Below are positions 25,980 to 34,804 of a stretch of DNA of 64,000 nt, in pieces. The DNA lies in the NCBI RefSeq assembly GCF_001433995.1, contig NZ_AZCX01000009.1:36535-100534 (forward strand). The letters run 5' to 3'. The position numbers and the translations under genes were made by a program. Below the pieces are notes generated by a model. That model made no database searches, was not told where the DNA came from, and was given only the letters and a program-made list of their open reading frames with translations. Source of the stretch: Secundilactobacillus kimchicus JCM 15530. GTDB lineage: Bacteria > Bacillota > Bacilli > Lactobacillales > Lactobacillaceae. Each line of letters begins with the position of its first letter. Within the stretch, counting starts at the first letter, position 1.

Positions 25980-26660
25980 TTAATGGCCAATTAACGAACC
26001 AATTATAAAGGTGACCACCATTGTTAACACCCCTGATACCATGTTTCGAATGACGGCACGCCCCCGATTTGCGTTGCCAAGTGTTGCCGCAACAAACCCG
26101 GTTAAGCACAAGGCTAAAACCACGGCAATAAAGGTCGCCATCACCCGAATTTGACTCGGTAACAGCGTAATCGCCAGCATGGGCAAAATCGACCCAATGG
26201 GAAACGAAATCATCGAGGCAATGGCCGCTGCATACGGGCTCGTGTACTGACCGACTTCAAAGCCGTACCGTTCACGGACCATGGTCACGAGGGAATCTCG
26301 GCTCATCATTTCACTAGTGGCCTTAGTCGCCAACTCCGGTTCGATGCCCTGGTCTAAATATTTTTGTTCAATGTAACTAAACTCATCATCATAATGGCTT
26401 TTAAGCATTGCTTTCTCGGTCGCAATCGCCTTTTTTTGTGAGTCCTTTTGAGTGTTGACTGAAACGTACTCACCCATGGCCATCGACACCGTTCCAGCCA
26501 ATAGGCCTGACATTCCGGAAATAAAAATTGCGTAACTGTCAGTTGTCGCCCCAGCGACCCCGATAACAATTCCCGCTACGGACAAAATCCCGTCATTTGC
26601 TCCCATCACAGCAGCCCGCAGGACGTTGACTCGTTGGGCAAGCGTTAATTGTTTTTTCAT
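25980..26660 (-). CDS. VIT1/CCC1-family Fe2+/Mn2+ transporter, first copy
   Basis: 226-aa paralogue of the neighbouring gene: AAVMGANDGILSVAGIVIGVAGA, AGTVSMAMGEYVSVNTQKDSQ and a metal-binding cytosolic loop, ending with a final helix (MVVTFIIGSLIG). It probably exports Fe2+ or Mn2+ across the cytoplasmic membrane. The ATG at 26660 follows GAGGGTG. It is the first gene of the pair, with a PerR/Fur-type 7-1-7 box in its leader, so metal- or peroxide-responsive control is likely. Confidence 0.86.
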   Translation of the reverse strand: MKKQLTLAQRVNVLRAAVMGANDGILSVAGIVIGVAGATTDSYAIFISGMSGLLAGTVSMAMGEYVSVNTQKDSQKKAIATEKAMLKSHYDDEFSYIEQKYLDQGIEPELATKATSEMMSRDSLVTMVRERYGFEVGQYTSPYAAAIASMISFPIGSILPMLAITLLPSQIRVMATFIAVVLALCLTGFVAATLGNANRGRAVIRNMVSGVLTMVVTFIIGSLIGH

Positions 26661-26678
26661 CGTGTCACCCTCTCTAGT

Positions 26679-26693
26679 TTAGAATTATTCTTA
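26679..26693 (-). promoter_or_regulatory. PerR/Fur-like box before the VIT1 operon
   Basis: TTAGAAT-T-ATTCTTA has the 7-1-7 layout of PerR/Fur boxes and matches the TTATAAT-N-ATTATAA consensus at 11 of 14 positions. It lies 19 nt before the ATG at 26660, just downstream of a TAGTATAAC -10-like element. Confidence 0.5.
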
Positions 26694-26908
26694 TTTACAT
26701 TGTTATACTAGTCCTTTTCTCGGAATTTGTAAACATTATCAGTCAAAAAACCTTTATTTGGTGCACCTAACTTAAATATAATCCTTTAAGGAATTTATAA
26801 CAAGTTACTGATTTATCAATATGGTCGGTGCGCTAGTCCCCTTTTTCTGCTATTGTATAAATTGGATAGTTTCACATTGAATTGGGTTAAATCACATCGG
26901 GAGGCATT

Positions 26909-28666
26909 ATGAAAGAACCTGTCAAAACAAACAAACCAAAAGACGACTCCCAAGTTGCTTGGGGTCGGTTTATGAGCATGCTTGGGTCAACACACCCAAG
27001 TAAGTCCAAGATTGCAATTGGGTTATTAATTGGGTTATTCTCAACCATTGTTAGTTTGGTCATTCCCCTACTAACACGAAACGTCGTGGACGCTAGAGCG
27101 GCCAAAATTAGTGCTGGATTAGTGGGCATCGTCGTAGTGGCCTTCATCATTCAAGCTGCAACTGGGGCGTTTTCAAATTACTTGCTTGGATATGCTGGCG
27201 AACAAGTCGTCGCCAATTTGCGAAAATCGGTATGGGACAAATTGCTCCGGCTTCACGTGCCATTCTTTGACGAACACCATGTCGGTGAAATCGTAAGTCG
27301 CTTGATCAACGATACCGTCGTTTTAAAGACATTGATTTCAGACCAGTTACCTTCCATTATCAACGGGATTCTAACGATGATTACTTCAATCGTTATCCTG
27401 CTAATTATGGACTGGCGCATGACCATGATTCTTATTCTAGGGGTCCCCGTCATTGGCCTCATTATGTGGCCAATCGGCGTCATCATTCGGAAATTATCTA
27501 ACCGCCTACAAAAGCAAACAGCCGCGTTTAATGGCGATGCCACGCAGACCTTTTCAGAAATTCGGCTGGTCAAAGCCTCTAACGGTGAAGCCACCGAAAC
27601 GACCCGTGGCCATCACCGAATTAACGATTTATTCGATACTGGGGTCACTCAAACCAAGGCCGTTTCCATGATTGCTCCCGTCACCATGCTGGTAATTCTG
27701 GGGGTCATGGTTAGCGTCTTAACCTACGGTGGCGTCCGTGTCCAAAGCGGCGCGATGTCAATCGGAACGTTGATTGCCTTTCTTCTCTATATGATGCAAG
27801 TCATCTCACCGGTCCTATCGCTGGCTCAGTTCTTCACGGCCCTCCAACGCGCCCGTGGCGCCACAGCCCGACTAACCGAAATTCTTGATGAAGGGGAAGA
27901 AGTTTTCGACAAACGTGATCCGGTCGACTTAAAGAATCAGACGCTCCACGTGAACCACGTTGATTTCCAATACACTGACGATAAGGTCACGCTACACGAT
28001 ATCAGTTTTGAGGCTCAGCCCAACACTGTTGTGGCTTTTGTTGGCCCTAGTGGCGGTGGGAAGTCGACGATTTTCAACCTCATCGAACGGTTTTATGAGC
28101 CCACAGCCGGGACCATCACCATCGGCGATCGCAACATTAGTACCACTGGGTTAAGCGAATGGCGCAGTAAAATTGGTTACGTTTCCCAAGATAGCGCACT
28201 ACTTGCGGGAACCATTGCGGATAACCTCACCTATGGCTTGGACCGCGTCGTCACCGACGATGAAATGTGGGCCGTCCTCAAGATGGCCTACGCTGACGAG
28301 TTTGTCGCTGACATGCCTGATGGCTTACAGACTCAGGTTGGTGAACGGGGCGCCCTCGTGTCGGGGGGGCAAAAACAACGACTTGCCATTGCCCGCGCCT
28401 TCCTACGCGATCCTGAGATCTTAATGTTAGATGAAGCAACCGCCAGCTTAGACGTTCAATCCGAAGATGTCGTCCAGCGAGCAATCAACGACCTCATGAT
28501 TAACAGAACCACTCTGGTGATTGCCCACCGGCTCTCAACCATCGTGGATGCTGACAACATTATCTTCATTGAACACGGTGAGATAACTGGTCAGGGCTCA
28601 CACCAAGATCTGTACCTCACCCATGACTTGTACTACGATTACGTCAACGAACAGTTTAAAAAGTAA
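26909..28666 (+). CDS. ABC exporter half-transporter (multidrug/lipid type)
   Basis: 585-aa homodimeric-type exporter. A type IV ABC membrane domain with six helices occupies about residues 35-320. The nucleotide domain follows: Walker A GPSGGGKST near 379, signature LVSGGQKQRLAIARAF near 483, Walker B ILMLDEATASLD near 503 with an intact catalytic Glu. It resembles LmrA/BmrA-type drug exporters. The ATG follows GGGAGG. It stands alone between a VIT1 operon and a strong terminator, and no substrate clue is visible. Confidence 0.87.
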   Translation: MKEPVKTNKPKDDSQVAWGRFMSMLGSTHPSKSKIAIGLLIGLFSTIVSLVIPLLTRNVVDARAAKISAGLVGIVVVAFIIQAATGAFSNYLLGYAGEQVVANLRKSVWDKLLRLHVPFFDEHHVGEIVSRLINDTVVLKTLISDQLPSIINGILTMITSIVILLIMDWRMTMILILGVPVIGLIMWPIGVIIRKLSNRLQKQTAAFNGDATQTFSEIRLVKASNGEATETTRGHHRINDLFDTGVTQTKAVSMIAPVTMLVILGVMVSVLTYGGVRVQSGAMSIGTLIAFLLYMMQVISPVLSLAQFFTALQRARGATARLTEILDEGEEVFDKRDPVDLKNQTLHVNHVDFQYTDDKVTLHDISFEAQPNTVVAFVGPSGGGKSTIFNLIERFYEPTAGTITIGDRNISTTGLSEWRSKIGYVSQDSALLAGTIADNLTYGLDRVVTDDEMWAVLKMAYADEFVADMPDGLQTQVGERGALVSGGQKQRLAIARAFLRDPEILMLDEATASLDVQSEDVVQRAINDLMINRTTLVIAHRLSTIVDADNIIFIEHGEITGQGSHQDLYLTHDLYYDYVNEQFKK

Positions 28667-28748
28667 GTAACTGACTGAGCACAACCAGTCACGCGATATT
28701 CCAGTCTAACGCTACTCTGTAGTGTTATTTCAAACGATCTCTCCACTA

Positions 28749-28797
28749 AAAAACGCGGGGGATGAGCTTGTTAAAAACAAGCCATCTCCCGCGTTTT
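28749..28797. terminator. Strong bidirectional terminator
   Basis: Long interrupted stem: AAAACGCGGG/CCCGCGTTTT, GATG/CATC and GCTTGTT/AACAAGC around an AAA loop. It lies between the convergent ABC exporter (28666) and TetR gene (28821). Confidence 0.9.
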
Positions 28798-28820
28798 CGC
28801 ATCATTTTACTGATTAAGAC

Positions 28821-29426
28821 TTAGTGACCAATAAGACCATAGAAGAAAAGTTGATCTAATTCGGGACCAATCTCCCGAAGTTTTTTTTCCGCTACTGGGT
28901 CATTTTTTTGAGATTGGGCTACAAAAAATTGAACAAACATTTCTAGGTACGTCAATACTGCAGAATTGGAAATCGTAGAGTCAATTTCGCCAGTATCACG
29001 TCCTTGTTGCAACAAAGCACCCCAAAATTGACCCCGTTGCGCTTCATACGCCCGCATGGCATCATTAGTTCCGTGTTGCCCCGAAAATTCCCGAACAATA
29101 TATTGATAAAAATCAGGGTGGATTTCTTTTGATATCGCAATACTTTGCTGCATCAATCGACCCATTTTTTCCTTAAACGTTAAAGTCGTATCCGCCAAAA
29201 TTTTTAAATCTTGACGATAACCGTCATCAATTAATTTAATAACGGCTGCACGCGCCAAAGTTTCCTTATTTTTGTAGTGCTTGTACAGGGTCACTTGAGA
29301 AACCCCCGCCATTTTCGCAATTTCAGCTATTGAAGTGGCCTTAACCCCATGGTGCATGAAGCGTCGGGTTGCGACATCGAGAATTTTTTGACTAGTCTTT
29401 TGTTTCCGTTCTTCATTTGTTGCCAT
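28821..29426 (-). CDS. TetR-family repressor
   Basis: 201-aa regulator with an N-terminal TetR helix-turn-helix (FMHHGVKATSIAEIAKMAGVSQVTLYKHYKNKETL) and a helical ligand domain. It probably represses the divergent ABC exporter operon starting at 29618 and itself, being relieved by an exporter substrate. The ATG at 29426 has a GAGGTG site; the frame extends upstream to 29507 without a site. Two small palindromes in the shared intergenic region are operator candidates. Confidence 0.85.
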   Translation of the reverse strand: MATNEERKQKTSQKILDVATRRFMHHGVKATSIAEIAKMAGVSQVTLYKHYKNKETLARAAVIKLIDDGYRQDLKILADTTLTFKEKMGRLMQQSIAISKEIHPDFYQYIVREFSGQHGTNDAMRAYEAQRGQFWGALLQQGRDTGEIDSTISNSAVLTYLEMFVQFFVAQSQKNDPVAEKKLREIGPELDQLFFYGLIGH

Positions 29427-29510
29427 TAAAACACCTCTATGACTTAACATTTCACTATACATTATTTCAGTATTACTAGAACAACTAGATCCTTTATATA
29501 AAAGCAATTA

Positions 29511-29584
29511 TTCATAATTAATGAAACATATCGTAATTGATATTTCACTTTTTTGTTGACATCATCATTATACAGCTTTAAGAT
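29511..29584 (+). promoter_or_regulatory. Promoter and operator candidates of the ABC exporter operon
   Basis: TTGACA (29556) and TAAGAT (29579) are 17 bases apart. Upstream are the palindromes TTCAT-AATTA-ATGAA (29511-29525) and ATATC-GTAATT-GATAT (29528-29543), fitting a TetR repressor. On the minus strand a TTGTTC-17-TGTATA promoter can be read for the tetR gene. Confidence 0.6.
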
Positions 29585-29617
29585 AAAATCGTAAATTACC
29601 CAAAGGGGGGATGCACC

Positions 29618-30529
29618 ATGACAACCGCTATTTTAAAAGTCGAAAATTTAACGAAAACATTCGGAAAAACGCAAGCTTTAACAGATGTCACTTTGACTAT
29701 TAACCCTGGTGAAGTTTTTGGGTTCATCGGGCCAAACGGAGCAGGTAAATCAACAACTATCCGAATCTTACTTGGCATTTTAAAGAAAACGAGCGGGGCC
29801 GTCACCTTATTTGGCCTCGATCCATTTGTGAATAGCAGTGCCATTCACAAGCGTCTGGCCTACGTTCCCGGCGACGTCTATCTATGGCCTAATTTGACCG
29901 GTGGCGAAATCATTGACTTTTTACTCCATCTCAATGGTAATAACCACACTGCGTATACCGACGAATTGATCCGAAAATTCCAGCTTGATCCAACAAAAAG
30001 GGCGCGCACTTACTCTAAAGGTAATCGTCAAAAGGTGGCGTTGATTGCCGCCTTTAGCCAAAATGCTGACTTTTATATCTTTGACGAACCAACATCCGGC
30101 TTAGATCCGTTAAATGAACAGCTTTTTCAAGAGGAAGTCCTCAACCTTAAAAGAGCGGGCAAATCGGTTATGTTATCTAGCCACATTTTATCTGAAGTTG
30201 AAAAAATGTGTGATCGGATTGGCATTATTCGCCAAGGAGAAGTCATCGAGACCGGAACATTGGCAGAAATGCGCCACTTAACGCGCACCCAGATGGTGGT
30301 GAAGACGGTCCATCCCTTGGACATTTTAGAAGAGCGTGATGGCCTGTATGATCTGCAGCTTGATGCCCTCAAAACCACCGCAAGTTTCTCCGTCGATTCT
30401 GAACAAATTCCAGTCTTAATGGATCGTTTGGCCGCAGCTGACATTCTTTCAATCCAAAGCAACCCGCCAACCCTAGAGGACCTATTCTTGCGGTACTATG
30501 GGGACGAAGTTGCGCCGGCAAAGGAGTGA
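29618..30529 (+). CDS. ABC exporter ATP-binding protein
   Basis: 303-aa ATPase of the drug/antibiotic exporter class: Walker A GPNGAGKST near residue 43, YSKGNRQKVALIAAF as a modified signature (SKGN instead of SGGQ), Walker B FYIFDEPTSGLDPL, and SSHILSEVEKMCDR after the switch region. A C-terminal extension follows (about 220-303). It should energise the permease encoded 6 nt downstream. The ATG follows GGGGGG. Controlled by the divergent TetR gene. Confidence 0.87.
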   Translation: MTTAILKVENLTKTFGKTQALTDVTLTINPGEVFGFIGPNGAGKSTTIRILLGILKKTSGAVTLFGLDPFVNSSAIHKRLAYVPGDVYLWPNLTGGEIIDFLLHLNGNNHTAYTDELIRKFQLDPTKRARTYSKGNRQKVALIAAFSQNADFYIFDEPTSGLDPLNEQLFQEEVLNLKRAGKSVMLSSHILSEVEKMCDRIGIIRQGEVIETGTLAEMRHLTRTQMVVKTVHPLDILEERDGLYDLQLDALKTTASFSVDSEQIPVLMDRLAAADILSIQSNPPTLEDLFLRYYGDEVAPAKE

Positions 30530-30535
30530 CTAACG

Positions 30536-32158
30536 ATGAGACAAACTAAGAATATGCTGGCGCTTTTACGTTTTAACCTTCGAGCCGACTGGGTTAAGCT
30601 ACTAACTTGGTTACTCGCAATTCTCATTTTAGTCCTAGTTGTTGGGTTTAAATTTAATACCATCTACGGCACGGCGACTGCTTTGCAAACAATTACAGTT
30701 ACCTTAAAAAGTGCCTCGATGGTGGCATTGCTTGGCGCCTTCGACCTTCCAACGAATCCAACGGTTGCTCAGGTCTTTGGGAGTGAAATGCTACTCTTCA
30801 CTTCATTCGTCATCATTGCAATGAACTTGACTATCGGAATTGCCAAGACCCGGGGAGACGAAGATCTCGGCCTTACTGAAATTATTCGATCACGCGCAGT
30901 TGGTCCTCAGAGTCCTTTGATAAGTACTGCAGGCGAACTTGTACTACTTAATAGTACCTTAACGCTGTTAATGGCCGGTGGATTGACCATTGCTAAAGTT
31001 CCGGGAGCCAGCATTGCGGGAAATTGGCTTTTTAGCTTAGGATTGGGATTAACCGGGTTGGCCTTTGGCATGATGGGCCTTCTCGTTGCGCAATTGACCA
31101 GCAACCATACCAGCGCAACCATTCTTTCTTACGCACTATTTTTGGTAAGTTATCTCGCGCGGATGATAACTGATATCTCGAACCCGGATATGACTTGGTG
31201 GTCACCACTTGGATGGCTCGAAAAAACTCAGCCACTGATTCAAAATCATTGGTGGGCCCTACTACCAATGATGGGGATGGCCGGTCTATGTTTCTTAGTT
31301 GCCACTTGGCTACTAACGCGTCGAGATTTAGGTAGCGGGCTTCTCGCAACCAGACCCGGTCGACGAACGGCAAGCCGTTTTTTAACCTCACCACTCGCAC
31401 TCATTTGGCGTCTCAACCGGACATTAATCGCCTGTTGGATTATTGGAACGATCGTTCTAGGCGCCACATACGGTTCCATTTTCAACAGTATTGGTGACGT
31501 CTTAAAGAGTAATCCAACCGTTCAAACGGTTTTTGGTGCAACAGCTACTCATAGTGCTAACCATGCCATTATCGTTAATTACACCGCCATTATTTTACTT
31601 GTTATCGCAGCCTTAGCTTGCATCCCTGCCATTCAGTTAGTGTTGAGTCTCAGACGCCATGAACAGTCAGGTAATCTCGAACTCATTTACGCACATCAAA
31701 CCTCACGTACAACGGGTTACTATAGTACGATTCTGTCAGGTATTATCGTTGGCCTGCTCACTTATTGGGCTGGTACTTGCGGTTTGATTTTGACCGGAAA
31801 CCAAACATTGACGGCTACAAGAGAGCAGATCACCCGACCCGAATTTGGACAAGCCATTGTTATTGGTATTCCCATTGTTCTGGGCTTCACCGCGCTAGCT
31901 AGCCTGTTAGTCGGTGCTCTGCCACAGTTAGTCCACTTATCATGGGTGCTATTAGGGTATGGGTTTGTCACCATTTACCTTGGCGCCTTACTCAAATTAC
32001 CTGATTGGGCTAAGAAACTGACACCGTTTGGTTGGCAACCCAAAGTGCCCGTGAGCAATCTTAACCAAAGTGTTTTATGGCTAACCCTTGCTGGGACAGT
32101 CGGGCTTATCATTTTAGGCGGACTCGCCTATCAACGACGCGACTTACAAGTCAACTAA
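30536..32158 (+). CDS. ABC exporter permease, polyketide-antibiotic exporter-like
   Basis: 540-aa membrane protein with about 12 hydrophobic segments arranged as two six-helix halves separated near residue 265-280 (LLTRRDLGSGLLATRPGRRTAS region). This size and layout fit the permease class annotated as exporters of polyketide antibiotics and usually paired with a 300-aa ATPase and a TetR regulator, exactly as here. The actual substrate is unknown. The ATG has GGAG 7 nt upstream; it is second in the operon. Confidence 0.78.
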   Translation: MRQTKNMLALLRFNLRADWVKLLTWLLAILILVLVVGFKFNTIYGTATALQTITVTLKSASMVALLGAFDLPTNPTVAQVFGSEMLLFTSFVIIAMNLTIGIAKTRGDEDLGLTEIIRSRAVGPQSPLISTAGELVLLNSTLTLLMAGGLTIAKVPGASIAGNWLFSLGLGLTGLAFGMMGLLVAQLTSNHTSATILSYALFLVSYLARMITDISNPDMTWWSPLGWLEKTQPLIQNHWWALLPMMGMAGLCFLVATWLLTRRDLGSGLLATRPGRRTASRFLTSPLALIWRLNRTLIACWIIGTIVLGATYGSIFNSIGDVLKSNPTVQTVFGATATHSANHAIIVNYTAIILLVIAALACIPAIQLVLSLRRHEQSGNLELIYAHQTSRTTGYYSTILSGIIVGLLTYWAGTCGLILTGNQTLTATREQITRPEFGQAIVIGIPIVLGFTALASLLVGALPQLVHLSWVLLGYGFVTIYLGALLKLPDWAKKLTPFGWQPKVPVSNLNQSVLWLTLAGTVGLIILGGLAYQRRDLQVN

Positions 32159-32168
32159 GGAGATTTTT

Positions 32169-32549
32169 ATGAACCCATTGGCCGAACTTAAAACCGCTTA
32201 TCAGCAATCGAAAGACCTGATTATGAACCAACCACTGACAACTACTCAACAAGCGCAATTCCGCCGGATTCAACGGTCGTCAACCGATCTCGAACAGGCA
32301 TCAAATGACATCAAACTTGAGGCCGTTTACCAAGCATTACTCGGTGCGAACCTTTCGGCCATCGACTATCAGTTATTTTACGTCGCCAATCTCAATCATG
32401 ACCACACTTGGTTAACTTACCCGATTGAACCTCGCCGGGTACAAATGTGGCGTCAAACTGCGTCACCCAAGCTTGGGTTATTCAGTATTAATGCCTTTAT
32501 GTTTGAGGGAGTTTCAATCGACGAAACAGCAGCCTTAGCGCTTCTTTAA
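32169..32549 (+). CDS. Unknown soluble protein in the exporter operon
   Basis: 126-aa hydrophilic protein with no signal peptide or membrane segment. The N-terminal half is helical and Gln-rich (TTTQQAQFRRIQRSSTD). The second half has aromatic-rich short motifs (YQLFYVANLNHDHTWLTYP) suggesting an alpha/beta fold. I do not recognise the family. It starts 10 nt after the permease stop with an AAGGAG site and ends before a terminator, so it belongs to the TetR-controlled operon; an accessory or detoxifying role is a guess. Confidence 0.6.
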   Translation: MNPLAELKTAYQQSKDLIMNQPLTTTQQAQFRRIQRSSTDLEQASNDIKLEAVYQALLGANLSAIDYQLFYVANLNHDHTWLTYPIEPRRVQMWRQTASPKLGLFSINAFMFEGVSIDETAALALL

Positions 32550-32560
32550 ATGACAATTGG

Positions 32561-32597
32561 AACGTTCCAGCAATTAAATCAGCTGGAGCGTTTTTTA
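32561..32597 (+). terminator. Terminator of the TetR-controlled exporter operon
   Basis: An 11-bp stem AACGTTCCAGC/GCTGGAGCGTT with TTTTTT, 12 nt after the stop at 32549. Confidence 0.9.
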
Positions 32598-32782
32598 TTG
32601 GGCAGTGTGTTACTTTCTGAACAAGTTTGCTGATTTTTATCAGTATTTAGGCTTATTCCCGGAAAAGGTGGGTTAATTGTGCAAAATATATTCTCTCATC
32701 TTTTAACTCAAATCACAATTTTTCGTAACATTCTCGTCAAATGGCGCTTACATATTTCAAAACATATCGTGGGTATGACAAT

Positions 32783-32928
32783 GTTACAAAAATATGACGG
32801 ATATCGAATTTAATGTCGTGTTGTTGTCATAGATTGACCCACCAACCATGTTATAGTGTTGTCCGTGGCAAAAGCAGCTAGCTTTTGTTTATAGAAACTA
32901 TAACCCGAAAGGTTGGAAACGATAGATT
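32783..32928 (+). promoter_or_regulatory. Promoter and structured leader of the LysM-3D gene
   Basis: An extended -10 (TG-T-TATAGT, 32849-32857) lacks a good -35. The leader then carries three small hairpins: AAAAGC/GCTTTT, TTATAG-AAA-CTATAA and AACC-CGAAA-GGTT, the last just upstream of the start. A WalR-like pair of half-sites (GTTACA-N5-ATGACG, 32783-32799) lies farther up. The rest of 32598-32928 shows no gene. Confidence 0.45.
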
Positions 32929-33552
32929 ATGTTAAAGAACACATTCCTTACTCGTGGCTTAGTTGTTCTCGGTGCGCTGTTTGGTTTCGGCATTGCCGCT
33001 ACTGAAGCTCACGCTGCAACTTACACGGTAAAATCTGGGGATAGCCTTTGGAGCATCTCTCAGAAGTTCAACACCACCCCTCAAGCGATCGTAAACGCAA
33101 ACTCTTCCAAGCTATCGTCCGTTAGTTCATTGATTCTACCGAGTGACAAGCTGGCCATTAAGAAGCACGGCGCTGCCACTAAGACCGCGACTAAAGTCGA
33201 AAAAGCCCCTTACAAGGCTGATACGGCAAAGGTCGATTCAAAGACAACATCAACTAACACACAAACTTCAACAGGTTGGATGACGATGGAAGCCACTGCC
33301 TACGATCCTCAAGTAGCCGCCGGTGGCGCTACTTCGATTCCAACTGGGACTGGTGTTGCGGCCGCTCTTGACCGCTTCCCCAAAGGCACTCAGTTAGAAA
33401 TTAAGTATGCGGATGGTTACACCGAAACACGAGTGGTCAATGATACTGGGACATTTGCGGCAAGCAACCCCAATCAATTGGACATCTCGATGACAAATGC
33501 TGAAGCCTTACAATTTGGTCGGCAATCCATCCAAGTCCGCGTTTTAGGCTAA
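32929..33552 (+). CDS. Secreted LysM and 3D-domain wall protein
   Basis: 207-aa exported protein. A Sec signal peptide ends at EAHA (about residue 29) and is followed by a LysM peptidoglycan-binding module (YTVKSGDSLWSISQKF, about 31-75), a Thr/Lys-rich linker, and a C-terminal 3D/double-psi-barrel domain (about 115-207; MEATAYDPQ, TGTGVAAALDRFPKG, VNDTGTFAASN, LDISM). This architecture is that of lytic-transglycosylase-like or resuscitation-type wall proteins. Transcribed alone from a structured leader, ended by a terminator. Confidence 0.85.
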   Translation: MLKNTFLTRGLVVLGALFGFGIAATEAHAATYTVKSGDSLWSISQKFNTTPQAIVNANSSKLSSVSSLILPSDKLAIKKHGAATKTATKVEKAPYKADTAKVDSKTTSTNTQTSTGWMTMEATAYDPQVAAGGATSIPTGTGVAAALDRFPKGTQLEIKYADGYTETRVVNDTGTFAASNPNQLDISMTNAEALQFGRQSIQVRVLG

Positions 33553-33587
33553 TTAAGGTACTTTCACGTTGTGGTTAAGCAACGATT

Positions 33588-33627
33588 AAAAAAAGGGCAT
33601 GTTCTTAAGCGAACATGCCTTTTTTTA
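33588..33627. terminator. Bidirectional terminator between the LysM and hxlB genes
   Basis: Nine-base stem GGCATGTTC/GAACATGCC flanked by A7 and T8, between the convergent stops at 33552 and 33642. Confidence 0.9.
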
Positions 33628-33641
33628 GTATTATTAACAAT

Positions 33642-34184
33642 CTATTCCATATTACTGTGAGTACTCTTAGCACTGTCATTTGAAATATGGTCGCGTCGAC
33701 TAAGCTTTAAGCACAAAACATCAAGCGTAATATGCACGCTTTGATCAAATAACGTACTTAATAATTGAATCGATTGAACCCCGTCACCGGCCTTAGTTGC
33801 GCCTGGTACCACCAGTGTCGTATCAGCCAGTTCGCCTAATGGTGAGTCAGCCCGACTCGTGACCCCAATCACCGTCACGCCGTCTGCCTTAGCCTTTTGT
33901 GCGAGTTCCACAATGCTTCCCGTCTTACCCGAACCCGAAACGGCAACTAACACGTCGCCAGCTTGGATTGAAGGGGTAATCGTCTCACCAATCACAAACA
34001 CGGTATAGCCAATGTGCATCAACCGCATTGCAAAGCCCTTGGCCATTAATCCAGACCGGCCAGCACCTAAAACAAAGATGCGTTGTTCCTTTTTGATTAG
34101 GGCTTCAGCGGCGTCGATTTGACGCTCATCCACCAATCCCATGACCGTGTTAACTTCCTTCATCACATCGTCAATTAAACTCAT
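33642..34184 (-). CDS. hxlB: 6-phospho-3-hexuloisomerase
   Basis: 180-aa SIS-domain isomerase that interconverts D-arabino-3-hexulose 6-phosphate and fructose 6-phosphate. SIS motifs are visible: FVLGAGRSGLMAKGFAMRL and AVSGSGKTGSIVELAQKAK, plus IGVTSRADSPLG. The start overlaps the end of hxlA by four bases (ATGA), with GGAGG just upstream. It is the last gene of the operon and ends with a C-terminal tail (ISNDSAKSTHSNME) that looks variable. HxlA plus HxlB form the ribulose monophosphate route for formaldehyde fixation or, in reverse, ribulose 5-phosphate supply. Confidence 0.88.
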   Translation of the reverse strand: MSLIDDVMKEVNTVMGLVDERQIDAAEALIKKEQRIFVLGAGRSGLMAKGFAMRLMHIGYTVFVIGETITPSIQAGDVLVAVSGSGKTGSIVELAQKAKADGVTVIGVTSRADSPLGELADTTLVVPGATKAGDGVQSIQLLSTLFDQSVHITLDVLCLKLSRRDHISNDSAKSTHSNME

Positions 34185-34804
34185 TTGATTGCCTCCATAA
34201 ATTGTTTTGCTGATGCCACTGGATCGTCCGCACCAGAAATTTTACCACCGACAATGGCGACCTCAGCGATACCTTGCTCCGCGAGCTTGTGGGCTTGATC
34301 GAGATCAATGCCACCGGCTACGGCAACGTGTTTAATTTCCGGAAATGCCTGATGAAAATCAGCAACAGTGGCGACTGCGTCAAAGTTGCCCCCGGTATCC
34401 TTGGAGTGGTGCAAGCCAAAAATGGCGTTTTCCAGATGCTTTAATTCAGCCACTCGATCATTAGTCACGCCTAGTAAGTCAATGAACGTGGCTTTGCCCT
34501 GAGCCTCTGATAACTCGTAAACCTGTTCAATTGTTTCGTTAGATGAACTTGCCATGACCGTCAGAATATCAGCAGGTACGGCGTAGCCCTTCTTAAATTC
34601 GTAGACCCCTTCATCGTTGGTTTTAATATCCAACAACAACGTGGCGTTGCTAAGTTTCAGGTTCTGGGCCTTCAATGTTTCCATCCCGTAATCCTTAATA
34701 ATTGAGGTCCCCAATTCGATAATATCAACAACCCCATCGAATTTAGCAACAAGGTCCAACGCTTTGTCTAACGAGACTCGATCAATTGCGGCTTGCAATT
34801 TCAT
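34181..34804 (-). CDS. hxlA: 3-hexulose-6-phosphate synthase (or related KGPDC-family lyase)
   Basis: 207-aa TIM-barrel aldolase/decarboxylase of the orotidine-decarboxylase superfamily: DIIELGTSIIKDYG, LLLDIKTNDEGVYE (metal/catalytic D-x-K-x-x-D), GLHHSKD and HVAVAGGIDLD. HPS condenses ribulose 5-phosphate with formaldehyde; the related UlaD decarboxylates 3-keto-L-gulonate 6-phosphate. Pairing with hxlB supports HPS. Its ATG overlaps the kinase stop by one base (TAATG). The unusual kinase/permease context leaves the physiological direction open. Confidence 0.85.
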   Translation of the reverse strand: MKLQAAIDRVSLDKALDLVAKFDGVVDIIELGTSIIKDYGMETLKAQNLKLSNATLLLDIKTNDEGVYEFKKGYAVPADILTVMASSSNETIEQVYELSEAQGKATFIDLLGVTNDRVAELKHLENAIFGLHHSKDTGGNFDAVATVADFHQAFPEIKHVAVAGGIDLDQAHKLAEQGIAEVAIVGGKISGADDPVASAKQFMEAIK

